A stretch of DNA of 64,000 nucleotides from Bacillus sp. FJAT-28004 (lineage in GTDB: Bacteria; Bacillota; Bacilli; Paenibacillales; Paenibacillaceae). The notes below the pieces were generated by a model. The model saw only the letters and a program-made list of their open reading frames with translations. It ran no database searches and had not been told where the DNA came from. The position numbers and the translations under genes are program-made. Numbering within the stretch: position 1 is the stretch's first letter; every line of letters starts with the position of its first letter. Positions 16,650 to 26,956 of the stretch are shown in pieces. The stretch spans positions 52,552 to 116,551 of the forward strand of contig NZ_LGHP01000002.1 in the NCBI RefSeq assembly GCF_001280845.1. Reading direction: 5' to 3'.

Positions 16650-18656
16650 ATGATTCAAAGGAAAACAAGATGGGCTGTATCACCGTGGTCTGTTACCGAT
16701 GAAGCAAAAGCGAAAGATTTGGCATCGAACCTGAGCTTGCCGCCGTTAGTAGCGAGACTTCTCGTGCAGCGCGGCTTTGATGATACCGATGCGGCTGAAC
16801 GTTTTTTGCGAGGCGGGGTGGAGCATTTTCATGATCCCTATTTATTGCTTGGAATGGAAGCTGCTGTCGAACGTATAAGACGAGCAGCTTCGAACCATGA
16901 GAAAATACGGATTTATGGCGATTATGATGCTGACGGTGTCTCAAGTACATCATTATTGGTACATTTATTTCGTTCTTTAGATTATCAATTCGATTATTAT
17001 ATTCCGCATCGTGCTTTGGAAGGTTATGGATTAAATAAAAAAGCGATTGACCTTGCCAAGGAAGAAGGCATCGGCTTAATCGTTACCGTTGATACAGGCA
17101 TTAGCGCTGTTGAAGAAATTGATTATGCGAAGCAGCTGGGGATTGACGTTGTTGTAACCGATCATCATGAGCCTCCTGAGCGTATTCCAAATGCTTCAGC
17201 TGTCGTGAATCCTAAGCAGGCGGGCTGCGGCTATCCGTTTAAAGGACTTGCAGGAGTTGGCGTTGCATTCAAGCTTGCACATGCTCTGTTAGAGCGCCCT
17301 CCGCTTGAATGGGCCGATATTGTAAGTCTAGGAACAGTCGCTGATTTAATGCCGCTTAAGGACGAGAATCGTATTTTTGTTCGCTGCGGCTTGGATCGAT
17401 TGCGCAGTCATGCAGGTGTAGGTTTCCGAGCATTAGCCGAGGCTGGCGGCATTGAGCTGGACAGCATCACAGCGACAGGCATTGCTTTTGGCATGGCACC
17501 GCGTATTAATGCAGCCGGCAGATTAGATCATGCGAAACGTGCGGTCGAACTCCTTACAACCGAGGATTATGACAATGCTATTTTGACCGCAATTGGACTG
17601 GACAGCTTGAACAAAGAACGGCAGCGCGTAGTGGAGAGCATCGTTAAGGAAGCCGAACTGCAGTGGCAGGCCAAATGCGAGGAAGCTGCAGCGGCCGACT
17701 TAACACCTCCGCCGGTCATTGTGCTTGCAGGTGAAGGCTGGAACGTTGGCGTCATCGGTATCGTTGCCTCGAAGCTGCTGGAACGCAATTATAAGCCGGT
17801 TATTATTCTTGGAATAGATGAGCAGACAGGGATGTGTAAAGGCTCTGCGCGCTCGATAGAAGGCTTCGACCTGCATGCAGCACTTACAGCTTGTGATGAG
17901 CTTCTCGATCATTATGGAGGACACCAGGCAGCTGCCGGAATGAGCCTTCATCGTGATCGATTGTCGGAATTTGAACAGAAACTTGGCGAACTGGCTGCTT
18001 CATGGCTCAGTGCTGACGATTGGATTCCGAAAACAACCGTTGATCTCGTATGCTCGGTTAACGAAGCAACACTTGATACGATTACGGAGCTTTCCCAGCT
18101 TGAACCGTTCGGGATGGGAAACCCATCACCGAGACTACTGTTCAAGAAGACGGAACTTGCTGATCGGCGTACGATAGGCAAGGAATCGCGACATCTAAAG
18201 CTGTCACTTGGCAGCGGCCGTCGTTTATTAGACGGAATCGGCTTCAGCATGGGCATGCTCGCTGAAGGATTAAAGCCTGGCAGCAAAATTGATGTTGTTG
18301 GCGAATTATCTGTCAACGAATGGAACGGGCAGCGCAAGCCGCAGCTTCAGTTGCATGATGTGCATTTTGATCCATCTGCTGCTGAATTTCCAGAGCGAGA
18401 GCAATTCGGCAAAGTGTATCAGTACTTGAGACAGCTGGGGCAAGTTCCGCTTCAAGGATTAAATGCTCGCTTATCGAAGCAAAGTGGTTTATCCTTAGAG
18501 ACGGTTGAGCTAATGCTGGCTGTGTTCGAGGAGCTGCAATTTATCGAACGAGACAATGGGCTAATGCATGCTGCAGCGTCTCCTCAAAAAAGGGATTTAG
18601 CTACTTCTGAACGCTATCGAGAAGCAAAAGCGCAATTCGAAGCTACACAAATGTAG
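16650..18656 (+). CDS. recJ: RecJ, single-strand-specific 5'-3' exonuclease
   Basis: 668 residues, shorter than B. subtilis RecJ (about 786) and longer than E. coli (577). DHH-family motifs: DYDADGVSS (91-99), VTVDTG, DHH (171-173) and the DHHA1 motif GGHQAAAGMSL. The OB fold follows, and a C-terminal extension ends near FIERDNG. It degrades single-stranded DNA in recombination and mismatch repair. AGGAGGGGAGC precedes the ATG. It is followed by apt, as in B. subtilis. Confidence 0.95.
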   Translation: MIQRKTRWAVSPWSVTDEAKAKDLASNLSLPPLVARLLVQRGFDDTDAAERFLRGGVEHFHDPYLLLGMEAAVERIRRAASNHEKIRIYGDYDADGVSSTSLLVHLFRSLDYQFDYYIPHRALEGYGLNKKAIDLAKEEGIGLIVTVDTGISAVEEIDYAKQLGIDVVVTDHHEPPERIPNASAVVNPKQAGCGYPFKGLAGVGVAFKLAHALLERPPLEWADIVSLGTVADLMPLKDENRIFVRCGLDRLRSHAGVGFRALAEAGGIELDSITATGIAFGMAPRINAAGRLDHAKRAVELLTTEDYDNAILTAIGLDSLNKERQRVVESIVKEAELQWQAKCEEAAAADLTPPPVIVLAGEGWNVGVIGIVASKLLERNYKPVIILGIDEQTGMCKGSARSIEGFDLHAALTACDELLDHYGGHQAAAGMSLHRDRLSEFEQKLGELAASWLSADDWIPKTTVDLVCSVNEATLDTITELSQLEPFGMGNPSPRLLFKKTELADRRTIGKESRHLKLSLGSGRRLLDGIGFSMGMLAEGLKPGSKIDVVGELSVNEWNGQRKPQLQLHDVHFDPSAAEFPEREQFGKVYQYLRQLGQVPLQGLNARLSKQSGLSLETVELMLAVFEELQFIERDNGLMHAAASPQKRDLATSERYREAKAQFEATQM

Positions 18657-18710
18657 ATATAAGGCAATACATTATTATGAATAGTTAGAAATGGAAAGGG
18701 TTGACCTCAA

Positions 18711-19241
18711 GTGTCCAACACACAATACAACTTCAAAGATTACATCCGGGTAATTCCTGATTTCCCGCAACCAGGTATCCGATTCAAAGATATTACGACG
18801 CTTCTGAAAGACGGTGGGGCGTATCGTGCTGCGATTGAAGAAATGCGTGCAGCCGTTCAACATATGAAAATTGATGTTATTGCAGGACCAGAAGCGCGCG
18901 GCTTCGTAGTAGGCGCACCATTAGCCATTGCACTAGGTGTAGGCTTTGCTCCGATTCGCAAAAGTGGGAAACTGCCAGGCGAGACCATTACAGCCAGCTA
19001 CGATTTGGAGTATGGACAGGATCAGCTTGCTATGCACAAGGATGCAATCTCACCTGGACAGCGTGTACTCATTGCTGACGATCTGCTTGCAACTGGCGGA
19101 ACAATCGCAACATCGATCAATCTAGTCAACCAACTCGGCGGTGAAGTAGTAGGAGCAGCTTTTCTAATTGAGCTTGCTTACTTAACAGGTCGTGAGAAGC
19201 TCGATGGAATCGAAGTGTTCTCTCTCATGACTTACGCATAA
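18711..19241 (+). CDS. apt: Adenine phosphoribosyltransferase
   Basis: 176 residues with GTG start. Converts adenine and PRPP to AMP and pyrophosphate. The PRPP-binding loop is at residues 119-131 (VLIADDLLATGGT); substrate-site motifs are FPQPGIRFKDITTLL and EARGFVVGAPLA. GAAAGGG lies 10 bases upstream. Placed between recJ and relA as in B. subtilis, but followed by its own terminator, so relA is separately transcribed. Confidence 0.97.
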   Translation: MSNTQYNFKDYIRVIPDFPQPGIRFKDITTLLKDGGAYRAAIEEMRAAVQHMKIDVIAGPEARGFVVGAPLAIALGVGFAPIRKSGKLPGETITASYDLEYGQDQLAMHKDAISPGQRVLIADDLLATGGTIATSINLVNQLGGEVVGAAFLIELAYLTGREKLDGIEVFSLMTYA

Positions 19242-19266
19242 TTCAAGCCGTATGATTTCTCTATAA

Positions 19267-19325
19267 AATGACCGCCTATCCCCTTTTATCGCATTTTGCG
19301 AGAAGGCCAGGCGGTTTTATTTTAT
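19267..19325 (+). terminator. Rho-independent terminator after apt
   Basis: ACCGCCT pairs with AGGCGGT; the inner part can pair further (CTCGCAAAA-type arms around GCATTTTGCG). Followed by TTTTATTTTATT. Confidence 0.8.
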
Positions 19326-19344
19326 TGTTGTAGGGGCCTGGTAG

Positions 19345-19374
19345 TTGACGCGGTACTGTGATTACAGGCATAAT
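19345..19374 (+). promoter_or_regulatory. Sigma-A-like promoter of relA
   Basis: TTGACG (19345-19350), an 18-bp spacer and CATAAT (19369-19374), 5 of 6 matches at each box, after the apt terminator. Confidence 0.65.
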
Positions 19375-19439
19375 ATTATAAAAACTCGGAAAACGCATGA
19401 ATGGGATCCGCCAGGAGTGTAATCAGAAAGGGACGTTTC

Positions 19440-21620
19440 ATGGGCATTGAGCATTTACTCGAGAAGGCATCCGCCTATATGAAAGAGCAGGACCTTATAC
19501 GCATCCAGGAAGCCTATGACTTTGCGGAACAAGCCCATCACGGACAAGTACGGAAATCGGGAGAGCCATATATTCTGCACCCCGTAGCGGTGGCGGATAT
19601 TCTTGTTGATATGCAAATGGACGTGCTGTCGATCATTGCGGCATTGCTCCATGATGTCGTTGAGGATACAACTGTAGATTTGCAGACGGTTCGCGCGAAA
19701 TTTGGCGAAACCTGTGCGATGCTGGTAGACGGTCTAACGAAGCTCGAAAAAATTCAATTTCGTTCTAAAGAAGAGCAGCAAAACGAAAATTACCGCAAAA
19801 TGTTTGTCGCGATGGCTCAGGACATTCGTGTCATTTTAATAAAATTAGCAGACCGGCTTCATAACATGCGCACGCTAAAGTTCCAATCGGAAGAAGCGCA
19901 GCGGCGTATCGCTTATGAGACGTTGGAAATATTTTGCCCGATTGCTCACCGATTAGGTATTTCGGCGATCAAATGGGAAATGGAAGATATCGCGCTTCGT
20001 TATTTGAATCCGCAGCAATACTACCGTATTGCCAATCTTATGAAGAAGAAGCGTGCCGAACGCGAGCAGTTTATTGAAGATGTCATCTCCCGTATTACGG
20101 AGAAGCTTGAAGAAATGGGCATTGAGGGAGATATCTCCGGTCGTCCAAAGCATTTGTACAGCATTTACAAAAAAATGACCGATCGCAACAAGCAGTTTAC
20201 TGAGATTTATGATCTGCTTGCTATCCGCATAATCGTAGATAACATTAAGGACTGTTATGCTACGCTCGGTATCATTCATACGCTCTGGAAACCGATGCCA
20301 GGCCGCTTTAAGGACTACATCGCTATGCCGAAGGCGAATATGTATCAATCGCTGCATACGACCGTTATAGGGCCTAATGGAGAGCCTACAGAGGTTCAGA
20401 TTCGAACATGGGAAATGCACCGTACCTCGGAATACGGAATTGCGGCACATTGGGCTTATAAAGAGGGCTCGCTTGTACCAGGCGGCAACTTTGAAGACAA
20501 AATGTCATGGTTCCGTGAAATATTAGAACTTCAGCATGAAGCACGTGATGCGTCGGAGTTTATGGAGTCGCTTAAAATGGACTTCTTTGCCGATCTCGTA
20601 TTCGTGTTTACGCCTAGCGGTGAAGTTATTGAGCTGCCTGCAGGCTCGGTACCGCTTGATTTTGCATACCGGATTCATACCGAAGTCGGTAATCGAACGA
20701 TTGGCGCGAAGCTGAACGGTCGTATTGTTCCGCTTGACCATAAGTTGAAAACGGGCGATATCGTTGAAATATTAACGTCGAAGCATTCATATGGCCCAAG
20801 TCAGGATTGGGTGAAAATTGCGCAGTCCTCGCATGCCAGAAGTAAAATTCGGCAGTGGTTCAAAAAAGAACGGCGCGAAGAAAACGTCGCTAAGGGTAAG
20901 GATCTGCTTGAGCGGGAACTGAAGCGGTTGGGGCTTGAGCCTTCGGCATGGCAGCAAGAAGATAAGCTGCAGGAGGCTGCTGCGAAGTTTGCATTTAACG
21001 ACATTGAGGATATGATGTCTGCGATTGGCTTTGGCGGAATTACAGCGGCGCAAATTTGCACGAAACTAACTGAGAAGATGCGCAGAGAGGCCGAACTGGC
21101 TAGCCAGATCGAGCTAACAAGCGAGATCAAGGAAATTAAGTCGCCGGGCAATCGCAAATCTCGTCCAAATCAAGGCGTGACCGTGAAGGGCATCGACAAT
21201 CTGCTTGTTCGCTTTGCGCGCTGCTGCAACCCTGTACCGGGCGATGCGATCATAGGATACATTACCCGCGGACGCGGCGTTTCTGTCCACCGCATGGATT
21301 GTTTGAACATTCCGTTTGGCGATCAGGGTGAAGAGGGCGAACGCGTTATAGAGGTGGAGTGGGAAGATAATATCGATGCTAATTACAGCGTCGATATCGA
21401 AATAACGGGACACGATCGCAGAGGACTTCTGAATGAAGTGCTGCAGGCCGTTTCAGAAAGCAAAACGAATATTTCAGCTGTAACGGGGCGTTCTGTAAAA
21501 AACAAAATGTCGCATATTCATATGACGGTGCTTATCCGTAATGTCGAGCACCTCACTTCGGTTGTTGAGAAAATAAAACGAGTACAGGATATCTATTCTG
21601 TTCAACGGATTATGCAATAA
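19440..21620 (+). CDS. relA: Bifunctional (p)ppGpp synthetase/hydrolase Rel
   Basis: 726 residues, close to B. subtilis RelA (734). The HD hydrolase comes first ([12 protein letters not shown], then LLHDVVEDT), then the synthetase ([12 protein letters not shown], then [17 protein letters not shown]), TGS ([16 protein letters not shown]) and a C-terminal ACT domain ([13 protein letters not shown]). [10 protein letters not shown] carries the RxKD motif of bifunctional enzymes. Both activities therefore look intact. ATG 19440 is preferred because GAAAGGGA sits 7 bases upstream; an earlier in-frame ATG at 19401 lacks a site. Confidence 0.96.
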   Translation: MGIEHLLEKASAYMKEQDLIRIQEAYDFAEQAHHGQVRKSGEPYILHPVAVADILVDMQMDVLSIIAALLHDVVEDTTVDLQTVRAKFGETCAMLVDGLTKLEKIQFRSKEEQQNENYRKMFVAMAQDIRVILIKLADRLHNMRTLKFQSEEAQRRIAYETLEIFCPIAHRLGISAIKWEMEDIALRYLNPQQYYRIANLMKKKRAEREQFIEDVISRITEKLEEMGIEGDISGRPKHLYSIYKKMTDRNKQFTEIYDLLAIRIIVDNIKDCYATLGIIHTLWKPMPGRFKDYIAMPKANMYQSLHTTVIGPNGEPTEVQIRTWEMHRTSEYGIAAHWAYKEGSLVPGGNFEDKMSWFREILELQHEARDASEFMESLKMDFFADLVFVFTPSGEVIELPAGSVPLDFAYRIHTEVGNRTIGAKLNGRIVPLDHKLKTGDIVEILTSKHSYGPSQDWVKIAQSSHARSKIRQWFKKERREENVAKGKDLLERELKRLGLEPSAWQQEDKLQEAAAKFAFNDIEDMMSAIGFGGITAAQICTKLTEKMRREAELASQIELTSEIKEIKSPGNRKSRPNQGVTVKGIDNLLVRFARCCNPVPGDAIIGYITRGRGVSVHRMDCLNIPFGDQGEEGERVIEVEWEDNIDANYSVDIEITGHDRRGLLNEVLQAVSESKTNISAVTGRSVKNKMSHIHMTVLIRNVEHLTSVVEKIKRVQDIYSVQRIMQ

Positions 21621-21673
21621 TCGTTTTGCTCTTGCAGCATAAAGCGCGAAACGAATATCGGAGGTTTTTAGCA

Positions 21674-22117
21674 GTGAAGGTAGTCGTTCAACGGAGTAAA
21701 CAGGCAAAGGTAGACATTGAGGGTGAAACTGTAGGTTCTATCGAATCAGGACTTGTTCTGCTTGTAGGCATGACGCATGAGGACACGGAAACAGATGTCA
21801 AGTGGATGGCGGACAAGGTAGCTAACCTGCGAATTTTCGAGGATGAGTCAGGTAAAATGAATCATTCTATTTCAGATATCGGCGGGCAGCTGTTATCTGT
21901 CTCACAGTTTACGCTGTATGGAGACTGCCGTAAAGGCAGACGGCCTAATTTCATGGCGGCGGCTAGACCCGAGCAGGCAGAGCAGTTATACGATTTGTTT
22001 AATGAGACGCTTCGTTCCTTAGGTTTGACTGTGGAGACAGGACGTTTCGGTGCGATGATGGATGTGGAGCTCATTAATTCAGGGCCTGTAACGTTAATTT
22101 TGGAGAGCAGTATTTAA
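21674..22117 (+). CDS. dtd: D-aminoacyl-tRNA deacylase
   Basis: 147 residues from GTG at 21674, which has GGAGG about 9 bases ahead; an upstream in-frame TTG at 21626 would add a non-conserved tail. Conserved motifs are [17 protein letters not shown] and the NSGPVTL loop that reads the D-aminoacyl group. It removes D-amino acids mischarged onto tRNA. The relA-dtd pairing is conserved in Bacillales. Confidence 0.95.
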   Translation: MKVVVQRSKQAKVDIEGETVGSIESGLVLLVGMTHEDTETDVKWMADKVANLRIFEDESGKMNHSISDIGGQLLSVSQFTLYGDCRKGRRPNFMAAARPEQAEQLYDLFNETLRSLGLTVETGRFGAMMDVELINSGPVTLILESSI

Positions 22118-22209
22118 TATGGGCAGAGCGGGTAACAATATAGTGTAAGCTGTGCAGGCATCTCGAGAAGCTTGTACAAGCAGTATGCCATATTGGAGGT
22201 AAACCGCGA

Positions 22210-22380
22210 ATGCACCAATCACGCAAGGAACAAGGAATGGAACGATCATCTCGCAGGCTGCTTCATTCAGATCGCAGAGAAGCTAAGATCTTTGCAGAGC
22301 TTGAGGAAGATATGGAAGCAGCGGAAGAATGGGCGGGCTTCCCGCAGCACCCACGCCGTGATCATTCGGGTCAACTATAG
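22210..22380 (+). CDS. Small hypothetical protein, 56 residues
   Basis: ATG at 22210 has TTGGAGGT 10-11 bases upstream, and the frame is open for 56 codons to TAG at 22378-22380. A terminator begins 12 bases later, so start signal, frame and end all fit a small gene. The peptide is highly charged (QSRKEQGMERSSRRLLHSDR, then EAKIFAELEEDMEAAEEWAG), has no membrane segment and ends HSGQL. I do not recognise the family. A longer frame on the same strand from 22172 lacks a ribosome binding site and is judged a shadow. Confidence 0.6.
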   Translation: MHQSRKEQGMERSSRRLLHSDRREAKIFAELEEDMEAAEEWAGFPQHPRRDHSGQL

Positions 22381-22391
22381 CTAATCCTATG

Positions 22392-22424
22392 ACCGCCTGG
22401 GCCCAAAGCTTGGGCGGTTATCTT
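22392..22424 (+). terminator. Terminator after the small gene
   Basis: ACCGCC and CCCAA pair with TTGGGCGGT in an imperfect hairpin, then TATCTTTA. Weak T tract. Confidence 0.55.
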
Positions 22425-22590
22425 TAGGCATAGAGCCGTGTTTAGCTGGGAAAAGCGGCATCTTTAGGAAATCATCATTAAAACGCTTTCGAAATTGTAA
22501 TATTATTGTAATCAATCTCTAACTTTTTTTTAATATCATTAACCTATAATAGAACTCGACCCCCTTTTTAAAATATATTTTACTTTTGGA

Positions 22591-22618
22591 CCTACAAACA
22601 TGTTTTGTAGGTTTTTTT
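22591..22618 (+). terminator. Orphan terminator upstream of the hisS leader
   Basis: CCTACAAA pairs with TTTGTAGG around a 5-nt loop, followed by seven T. The preceding 165 bases (22425-22590) are AT-rich, contain no open frame and include TATAAT at 22545-22550 without a recognisable -35. It may end a short untranslated transcript or protect the T-box from read-through. Confidence 0.75.
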
Positions 22619-22661
22619 CTGCCTATTAGATTCAGGTTAGAGCTGTAAGGGCAGATCGATC

Positions 22662-22690
22662 TTGACTTTAATCATAGTCAGAGGTAAAAT
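22662..22690 (+). promoter_or_regulatory. Sigma-A promoter of the hisS-aspS operon
   Basis: TTGACT (22662-22667), 17-bp spacer, TAAAAT (22685-22690); it starts the T-box leader. Confidence 0.85.
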
Positions 22691-22696
22691 TAATCC

Positions 22697-23008
22697 TCAG
22701 TATAGATATGGATTCGTTGATGGGACAAAGTAATTCTACGCCTTATATTCAGAGAGGGACGTCACTTGGCTGCAAGCGTCCTTATATTGGCAGAATGAAC
22801 AGACTTCCCGGAGAACAGACGGTGAACGGCAGGGTGGCAGCAAGCAATTAGGCTTGCAGCTGACGCATAGTAGCTGGACTGCGGATGACGGACGTTAACC
22901 GTCTTTGAGCGAGCTGTTGCATAGGATGCAGGCTCGAAATGTGGGTGGTACCACGGGAGATTCACTCTCGTCCCTTATGGCGCAAGCTATTAGGAACGGG
23001 AGTTTTTT
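22697..23008 (+). promoter_or_regulatory. T-box riboswitch controlling hisS-aspS
   Basis: The T-box core GGGTGGTACCACGGGAG is at about 22943-22959. Stem I features: AAAGTA near 22716-22722, AGAGAGGG near 22751-22758, and a distal hairpin closed by GGGACG with CGTCC. The proximal stem is ATTCT..GCC with GGCAGAAT. The terminator pairs CTCTCGTCCCT with AGGAACGGGAG before six T. Uncharged tRNA binding would favour the antiterminator. Candidate specifier triplets beside the AGTA bulge are AAC (22798-22800) and GAC (22802-22804). I could not decide between them, and no CAC is at that place. Confidence 0.9.
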
Positions 23009-23059
23009 GCGTTTTCCGAAATTTAACCCGTTTATTATGAAAGCAGGAGGGGTTATTCA

Positions 23060-24325
23060 ATGGCATTTCAGAAAATGCCAGGCACACAGGATATTTTGCC
23101 TGGCGCGGTAGAGAGATGGCAGTATGTGGAGCAAAAGGCTCGAGATATTTGTCAGCGTTATAATTTCCGGGAAATTCGAACGCCGATATTTGAATCTACA
23201 GAGCTATTTCAGCGTGGAGTCGGTGAGACGACCGATATTGTTGAGAAAGAGATGTATACCTTCACAGACCGCGGCAACCGCAGTCTAACGCTTCGTCCAG
23301 AAGGAACCGCAGGCGTTGTAAGGTCTTACGTGGAGAATAAGCTATACGGCGAGCCAGACGTGTCTAAACTGTATTATATCGGGCCCATGTTCCGATATGA
23401 ACGGCCGCAGGCAGGACGTTATCGCCAGCTGCATCAATTTGGCGTCGAAGCTATCGGCTCGGTTGATCCTGCTATAGATGCAGAAGTCATTGCATTAGGC
23501 TATACCTTTTATACGGAGGTTGGTCTAAAAGGCGTACGGGTTGAAATTAATTCCGTCGGAACACCGGCTGTTCGTGCTGTTTTCCGTGATCGCTTGCTTG
23601 CTTTCCTAGAGCCTAAGCGTGAGCTGCTCTGCAAGGATTGTCAATCACGGATGGATCGCAATCCACTTCGCGTACTCGATTGCAAAGTCGATCAAGAGCA
23701 TTTTACGGATGCGCCATCTATTTTGGACAGCTTGGACGAGGAATGCCAAATTCACTTTGATAAAGTGAAAATGTATTTGAGTGATATGGGCATTCCTTAT
23801 GAAATTAATCATCGCCTTGTTCGCGGACTCGACTACTATACCCATACGGCCTTTGAATATAAGGCAGAAGGAATTGGTACGATCGATACTGTCGGTGGAG
23901 GCGGTCGCTATAACGGCCTTGTATCGGAAATCGGCGGTCCTGAACAGCCGGGTGTCGGTCTTGGCTTAGGTCTTGAAAGAACGATTTTGCTGCTTCAGCA
24001 TCAAGAAACGGAATTGCCTGTTTTTAATCAGATCGATGTGTATGTAGTTGCGTTAGGCGAAGCTGCGGAGCGCGAGGTAACTAAGCTCGTATACCAGCTA
24101 AGACAGCAAGGCATACGTGCAGAGCGCGATTATCTTGGCCGTAAGATGAAGGCGCAAATGAAGTCGGCAGACCGTCTTCAGGCCCGTTTTACTGCTATAC
24201 TTGGCGATGATGAGCTTGCGCGCGGCGAAATTTCCTTGAAAGACATGGCAAAAGGCGAGCAGCGTGTTGTTGCACTGGATAAGCTTGCTGAAGAAATTAG
24301 CAATTCATTTTCAACACATAAATAA
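23060..24325 (+). CDS. hisS: Histidyl-tRNA synthetase
   Basis: 421 residues, class II. Motif 2 is MFRYERPQAGRYRQLHQFG; the histidine-specific motif is LVRGLDYYTHTAFEY; motif 3 is GLGLGLERTILLL; a C-terminal anticodon-binding domain follows (VYVVALGEAAEREVTKLVYQ). GCAGGAGGGG precedes the ATG. First gene of the T-box operon, 28 bases before aspS. Confidence 0.97.
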   Translation: MAFQKMPGTQDILPGAVERWQYVEQKARDICQRYNFREIRTPIFESTELFQRGVGETTDIVEKEMYTFTDRGNRSLTLRPEGTAGVVRSYVENKLYGEPDVSKLYYIGPMFRYERPQAGRYRQLHQFGVEAIGSVDPAIDAEVIALGYTFYTEVGLKGVRVEINSVGTPAVRAVFRDRLLAFLEPKRELLCKDCQSRMDRNPLRVLDCKVDQEHFTDAPSILDSLDEECQIHFDKVKMYLSDMGIPYEINHRLVRGLDYYTHTAFEYKAEGIGTIDTVGGGGRYNGLVSEIGGPEQPGVGLGLGLERTILLLQHQETELPVFNQIDVYVVALGEAAEREVTKLVYQLRQQGIRAERDYLGRKMKAQMKSADRLQARFTAILGDDELARGEISLKDMAKGEQRVVALDKLAEEISNSFSTHK

Positions 24326-24353
24326 ATCTAACTAAACGAGGAGCATGAACACT

Positions 24354-26171
24354 ATGTTGTTAAAAACACATCACTGCGGCCGCTTAACGAAAGCGGACGT
24401 TGGTCAATCGGTTATTCTAAATGGCTGGGTGCAACGTCGCCGCGATCTTGGTGGCGTCCTATTTATCGATCTTCGCGACCGTTCTGGTATTGTACAAACG
24501 GTATTTAACCCGGATTTCTCCGGTGACGCTCTAGCGATCGCTGATCGCGCGCGTAATGAATTCGTACTTGCCATTCAAGGAACAGTAGTTGAGCGCGATG
24601 CTGAAACTTACAACGCTAACCTTGCAACCGGCGAAATTGAAGTTCGTGTTACGAAAATCGAAGTGTTGAACGCGGCAAAAACGCCTCCATTCCCAATCGA
24701 GGATGGCGTAGAAGTAGATGAGTCGCTTCGCTTGAAATATCGTTACCTGGACCTGCGTCGTCCAGAAATGCAAAAAACGTTGTTCCTTCGTTCGAAAGCA
24801 GCAAAGGTTTTCCGCGATTTCCTAGACGGAGAAGGCTTCATCGACGTGGAAACACCTATTTTAACGAAAAGCACGCCTGAAGGCGCGCGTGATTACTTGG
24901 TGCCAAGCCGTGTGCATGAAGGTGAATTTTTTGCATTGCCGCAATCGCCGCAAATCTTTAAGCAGCTTCTGATGGTTGGCGGTATTGAGCGTTACTACCA
25001 AATCGCTCGTTGCTTCCGCGATGAGGATCTTCGTGCAGACCGTCAACCGGAATTCACGCAAGTCGACATCGAGACCTCTTTCCTTTCGCAAGATCAATTG
25101 CTTGCAATGATGGAAGAGCTAACGGCTAAGCTTCTAAAAGAGACAGTAGGCGTAGAGCTTGAGCTTCCGTTCCAACGCATTACTTATGCGGATGCAATGA
25201 ACAAATACGGCTCCGACAAACCGGACCTTCGTTTCGACCTTGAAATTAAAGATATAACCGATATCGTATCAAGCAGTGATGTAAAAGTGTTCGCAAGCGT
25301 TGCTGCAGGCGGCGGCGTTGTTAAAGCATTGAACGCTAAGGGCTGTGCAAGCTGGAGCCGCAAAGAGCTTGATGACTTGCAGCCATTCGCTGCTCGTTAC
25401 GGCGGTAAAGGGCTAGCTTGGATTACGGTGAAGGATGGCGAATGGCGTGGACCGATCGTTAAATTCCTTAAGCCGGAAGAGATTGCGGCGCTTACAGAGC
25501 GTTTGCAAGTTGAAGACGGAGATTTGCTAACTTTCTCTGCGGATAAGAAAAAAGTGGTTTGCGATGTACTTGGCAACCTGCGCTCTAAACTTGGTAAAGA
25601 CCTAGGCTTGATCGACGAATCCAAATTCAAGTTTGCTTGGGTTGTTGACTTCCCATTGCTTGGATGGGATGAGGATGCGAAGCGTTATGTAGCGGAACAC
25701 CACCCATTCACACGTCCAAATGAAGATGACCTTCATTTCTTTGATACGGATCCAGGACAAATTCGCGCACAAGCGTATGATCTAGTTCTGAACGGTTATG
25801 AAGTTGGCGGCGGCTCCATGCGTATCTACAAGCGTGAAGTACAAGAACAAATGTTCAAAGCGCTTGGCTTCAGCATGGAAGAAGCACAAGAGAAATTCGG
25901 CTTCTTGCTGGATGCATTTGAATACGGAACACCTCCACACGGCGGTATTGCCTTTGGTTTCGACCGTCTGGTTATGCTGCTTACTGGCCGCACGAATCTG
26001 CGTGAAACGATTGCATTCCCTAAAACGGCAAGTGCTACAGATCTTCTCTGCGATGCGCCGTCCGAGGTTGAGCTGTCGCAGCTCGAGCAATTGCATATCC
26101 GTACTGTTCTTAAGCCAAAACAACCTGTTGCATCGGCAGCTGCTGCAGCAACAGAAACTAACGAAAAATAA
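24354..26171 (+). CDS. aspS: Aspartyl-tRNA synthetase
   Basis: 605 residues, bacterial-type class II. N-terminal OB anticodon domain ([20 protein letters not shown]), motif 2 ([20 protein letters not shown]), the inserted GAD domain, and motif 3 ([16 protein letters not shown]). The ATG at 24354 is preferred to 24345 because the GAGGAG site (24338-24343) is only one base from the latter but 10 from the former. It is the second gene of the T-box operon. Confidence 0.96.
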   Translation: MLLKTHHCGRLTKADVGQSVILNGWVQRRRDLGGVLFIDLRDRSGIVQTVFNPDFSGDALAIADRARNEFVLAIQGTVVERDAETYNANLATGEIEVRVTKIEVLNAAKTPPFPIEDGVEVDESLRLKYRYLDLRRPEMQKTLFLRSKAAKVFRDFLDGEGFIDVETPILTKSTPEGARDYLVPSRVHEGEFFALPQSPQIFKQLLMVGGIERYYQIARCFRDEDLRADRQPEFTQVDIETSFLSQDQLLAMMEELTAKLLKETVGVELELPFQRITYADAMNKYGSDKPDLRFDLEIKDITDIVSSSDVKVFASVAAGGGVVKALNAKGCASWSRKELDDLQPFAARYGGKGLAWITVKDGEWRGPIVKFLKPEEIAALTERLQVEDGDLLTFSADKKKVVCDVLGNLRSKLGKDLGLIDESKFKFAWVVDFPLLGWDEDAKRYVAEHHPFTRPNEDDLHFFDTDPGQIRAQAYDLVLNGYEVGGGSMRIYKREVQEQMFKALGFSMEEAQEKFGFLLDAFEYGTPPHGGIAFGFDRLVMLLTGRTNLRETIAFPKTASATDLLCDAPSEVELSQLEQLHIRTVLKPKQPVASAAAAATETNEK

Positions 26172-26200
26172 GCAATCAATGCGAAGGAGGCGGCAGCCGG

Positions 26201-26956
26201 ATGCTTCACCAATTTTCACGAACAGAGCTGGCTATTGGGCCAGAGGGGCTAGCGCTAATGAAGGGGAGCACGGTTGCCGTGCTCGGCATCGGAGGCGTTG
26301 GCGGCATTGCAGCTGAGGCGCTTGCACGCACCGGGGTTGGACGTATCATACTCGTCGACAAAGACGTTGTAGATATTACGAACGTTAATCGTCAGATTCA
26401 TGCGCTCACAACGACAGTGGGTCAAGTGAAATCAGAGCTTATGCGTGATCGGATTAAGCTTATTAATCCTGAATGTGATGTTATTGCCTTGCGCATGTTT
26501 TATACGGAAGAAACGTTCGAACAGTTTTTTGAATATCCGCTTGATTATGTTGTGGATGCTTCCGATACGATTTCGTATAAGATTCATTTGATCAAGCAAT
26601 GTCTCGAGAGGAAAATTCCGATTATTTCTAGTATGGGCGCAGCGAATAAGATGGACCCGACAAAATTTCAGGTTGTTGATATTTCGCAGACGCATACCGA
26701 TCCTTTAGCGAGGGTTATTCGTACTAAGCTGCGCAAGGAAGGCATCAAGCGTGGCGTTAAGGTTGTATTCTCGACCGAGCTGCCAATGAAGCCGCGTGAG
26801 GATGTTACGAAAAAAATCGTTCCTGAGAACGCGCCTGACATTCGCAAGGCGAAGCAGCCTCCAGCCAGTAATGCATTCGTTCCGCCAGTAGCCGGTCTTA
26901 TTATGGTTAGTGTCGTTGTGAAGGACTTGCTCGTTGCTGGCGGCATCGAGCTGTGA
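26201..26956 (+). CDS. tcdA: TcdA (YrvM), tRNA threonylcarbamoyladenosine dehydratase
   Basis: 251 residues, E1-like ThiF superfamily. The nucleotide-binding motif GIGGVGGIAAEALARTGVG is at residues 32-50, followed by LVDKDVVDITNVNRQ. TcdA uses ATP to cyclise t6A-37 in ANN-decoding tRNAs to ct6A. In B. subtilis yrvM follows aspS in the same order. A short frame overlaps its stop codon (GTGA). Confidence 0.93.
   Translation: MLHQFSRTELAIGPEGLALMKGSTVAVLGIGGVGGIAAEALARTGVGRIILVDKDVVDITNVNRQIHALTTTVGQVKSELMRDRIKLINPECDVIALRMFYTEETFEQFFEYPLDYVVDASDTISYKIHLIKQCLERKIPIISSMGAANKMDPTKFQVVDISQTHTDPLARVIRTKLRKEGIKRGVKVVFSTELPMKPREDVTKKIVPENAPDIRKAKQPPASNAFVPPVAGLIMVSVVVKDLLVAGGIEL

Noticed and set aside
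21622-21664. Hairpin CGTTTTGC..GCGCGAAACG ahead of the dtd ribosome binding site, considered as a family A relative.
   Set aside because: It lacks GCTTACGAAG and the loop is long; probably an ordinary post-relA structure.
22172-22384. A 70-codon frame overlapping the small gene at 22210.
   Set aside because: No SD before its ATG, and the composition looks random compared with the frame that has TTGGAGGT.
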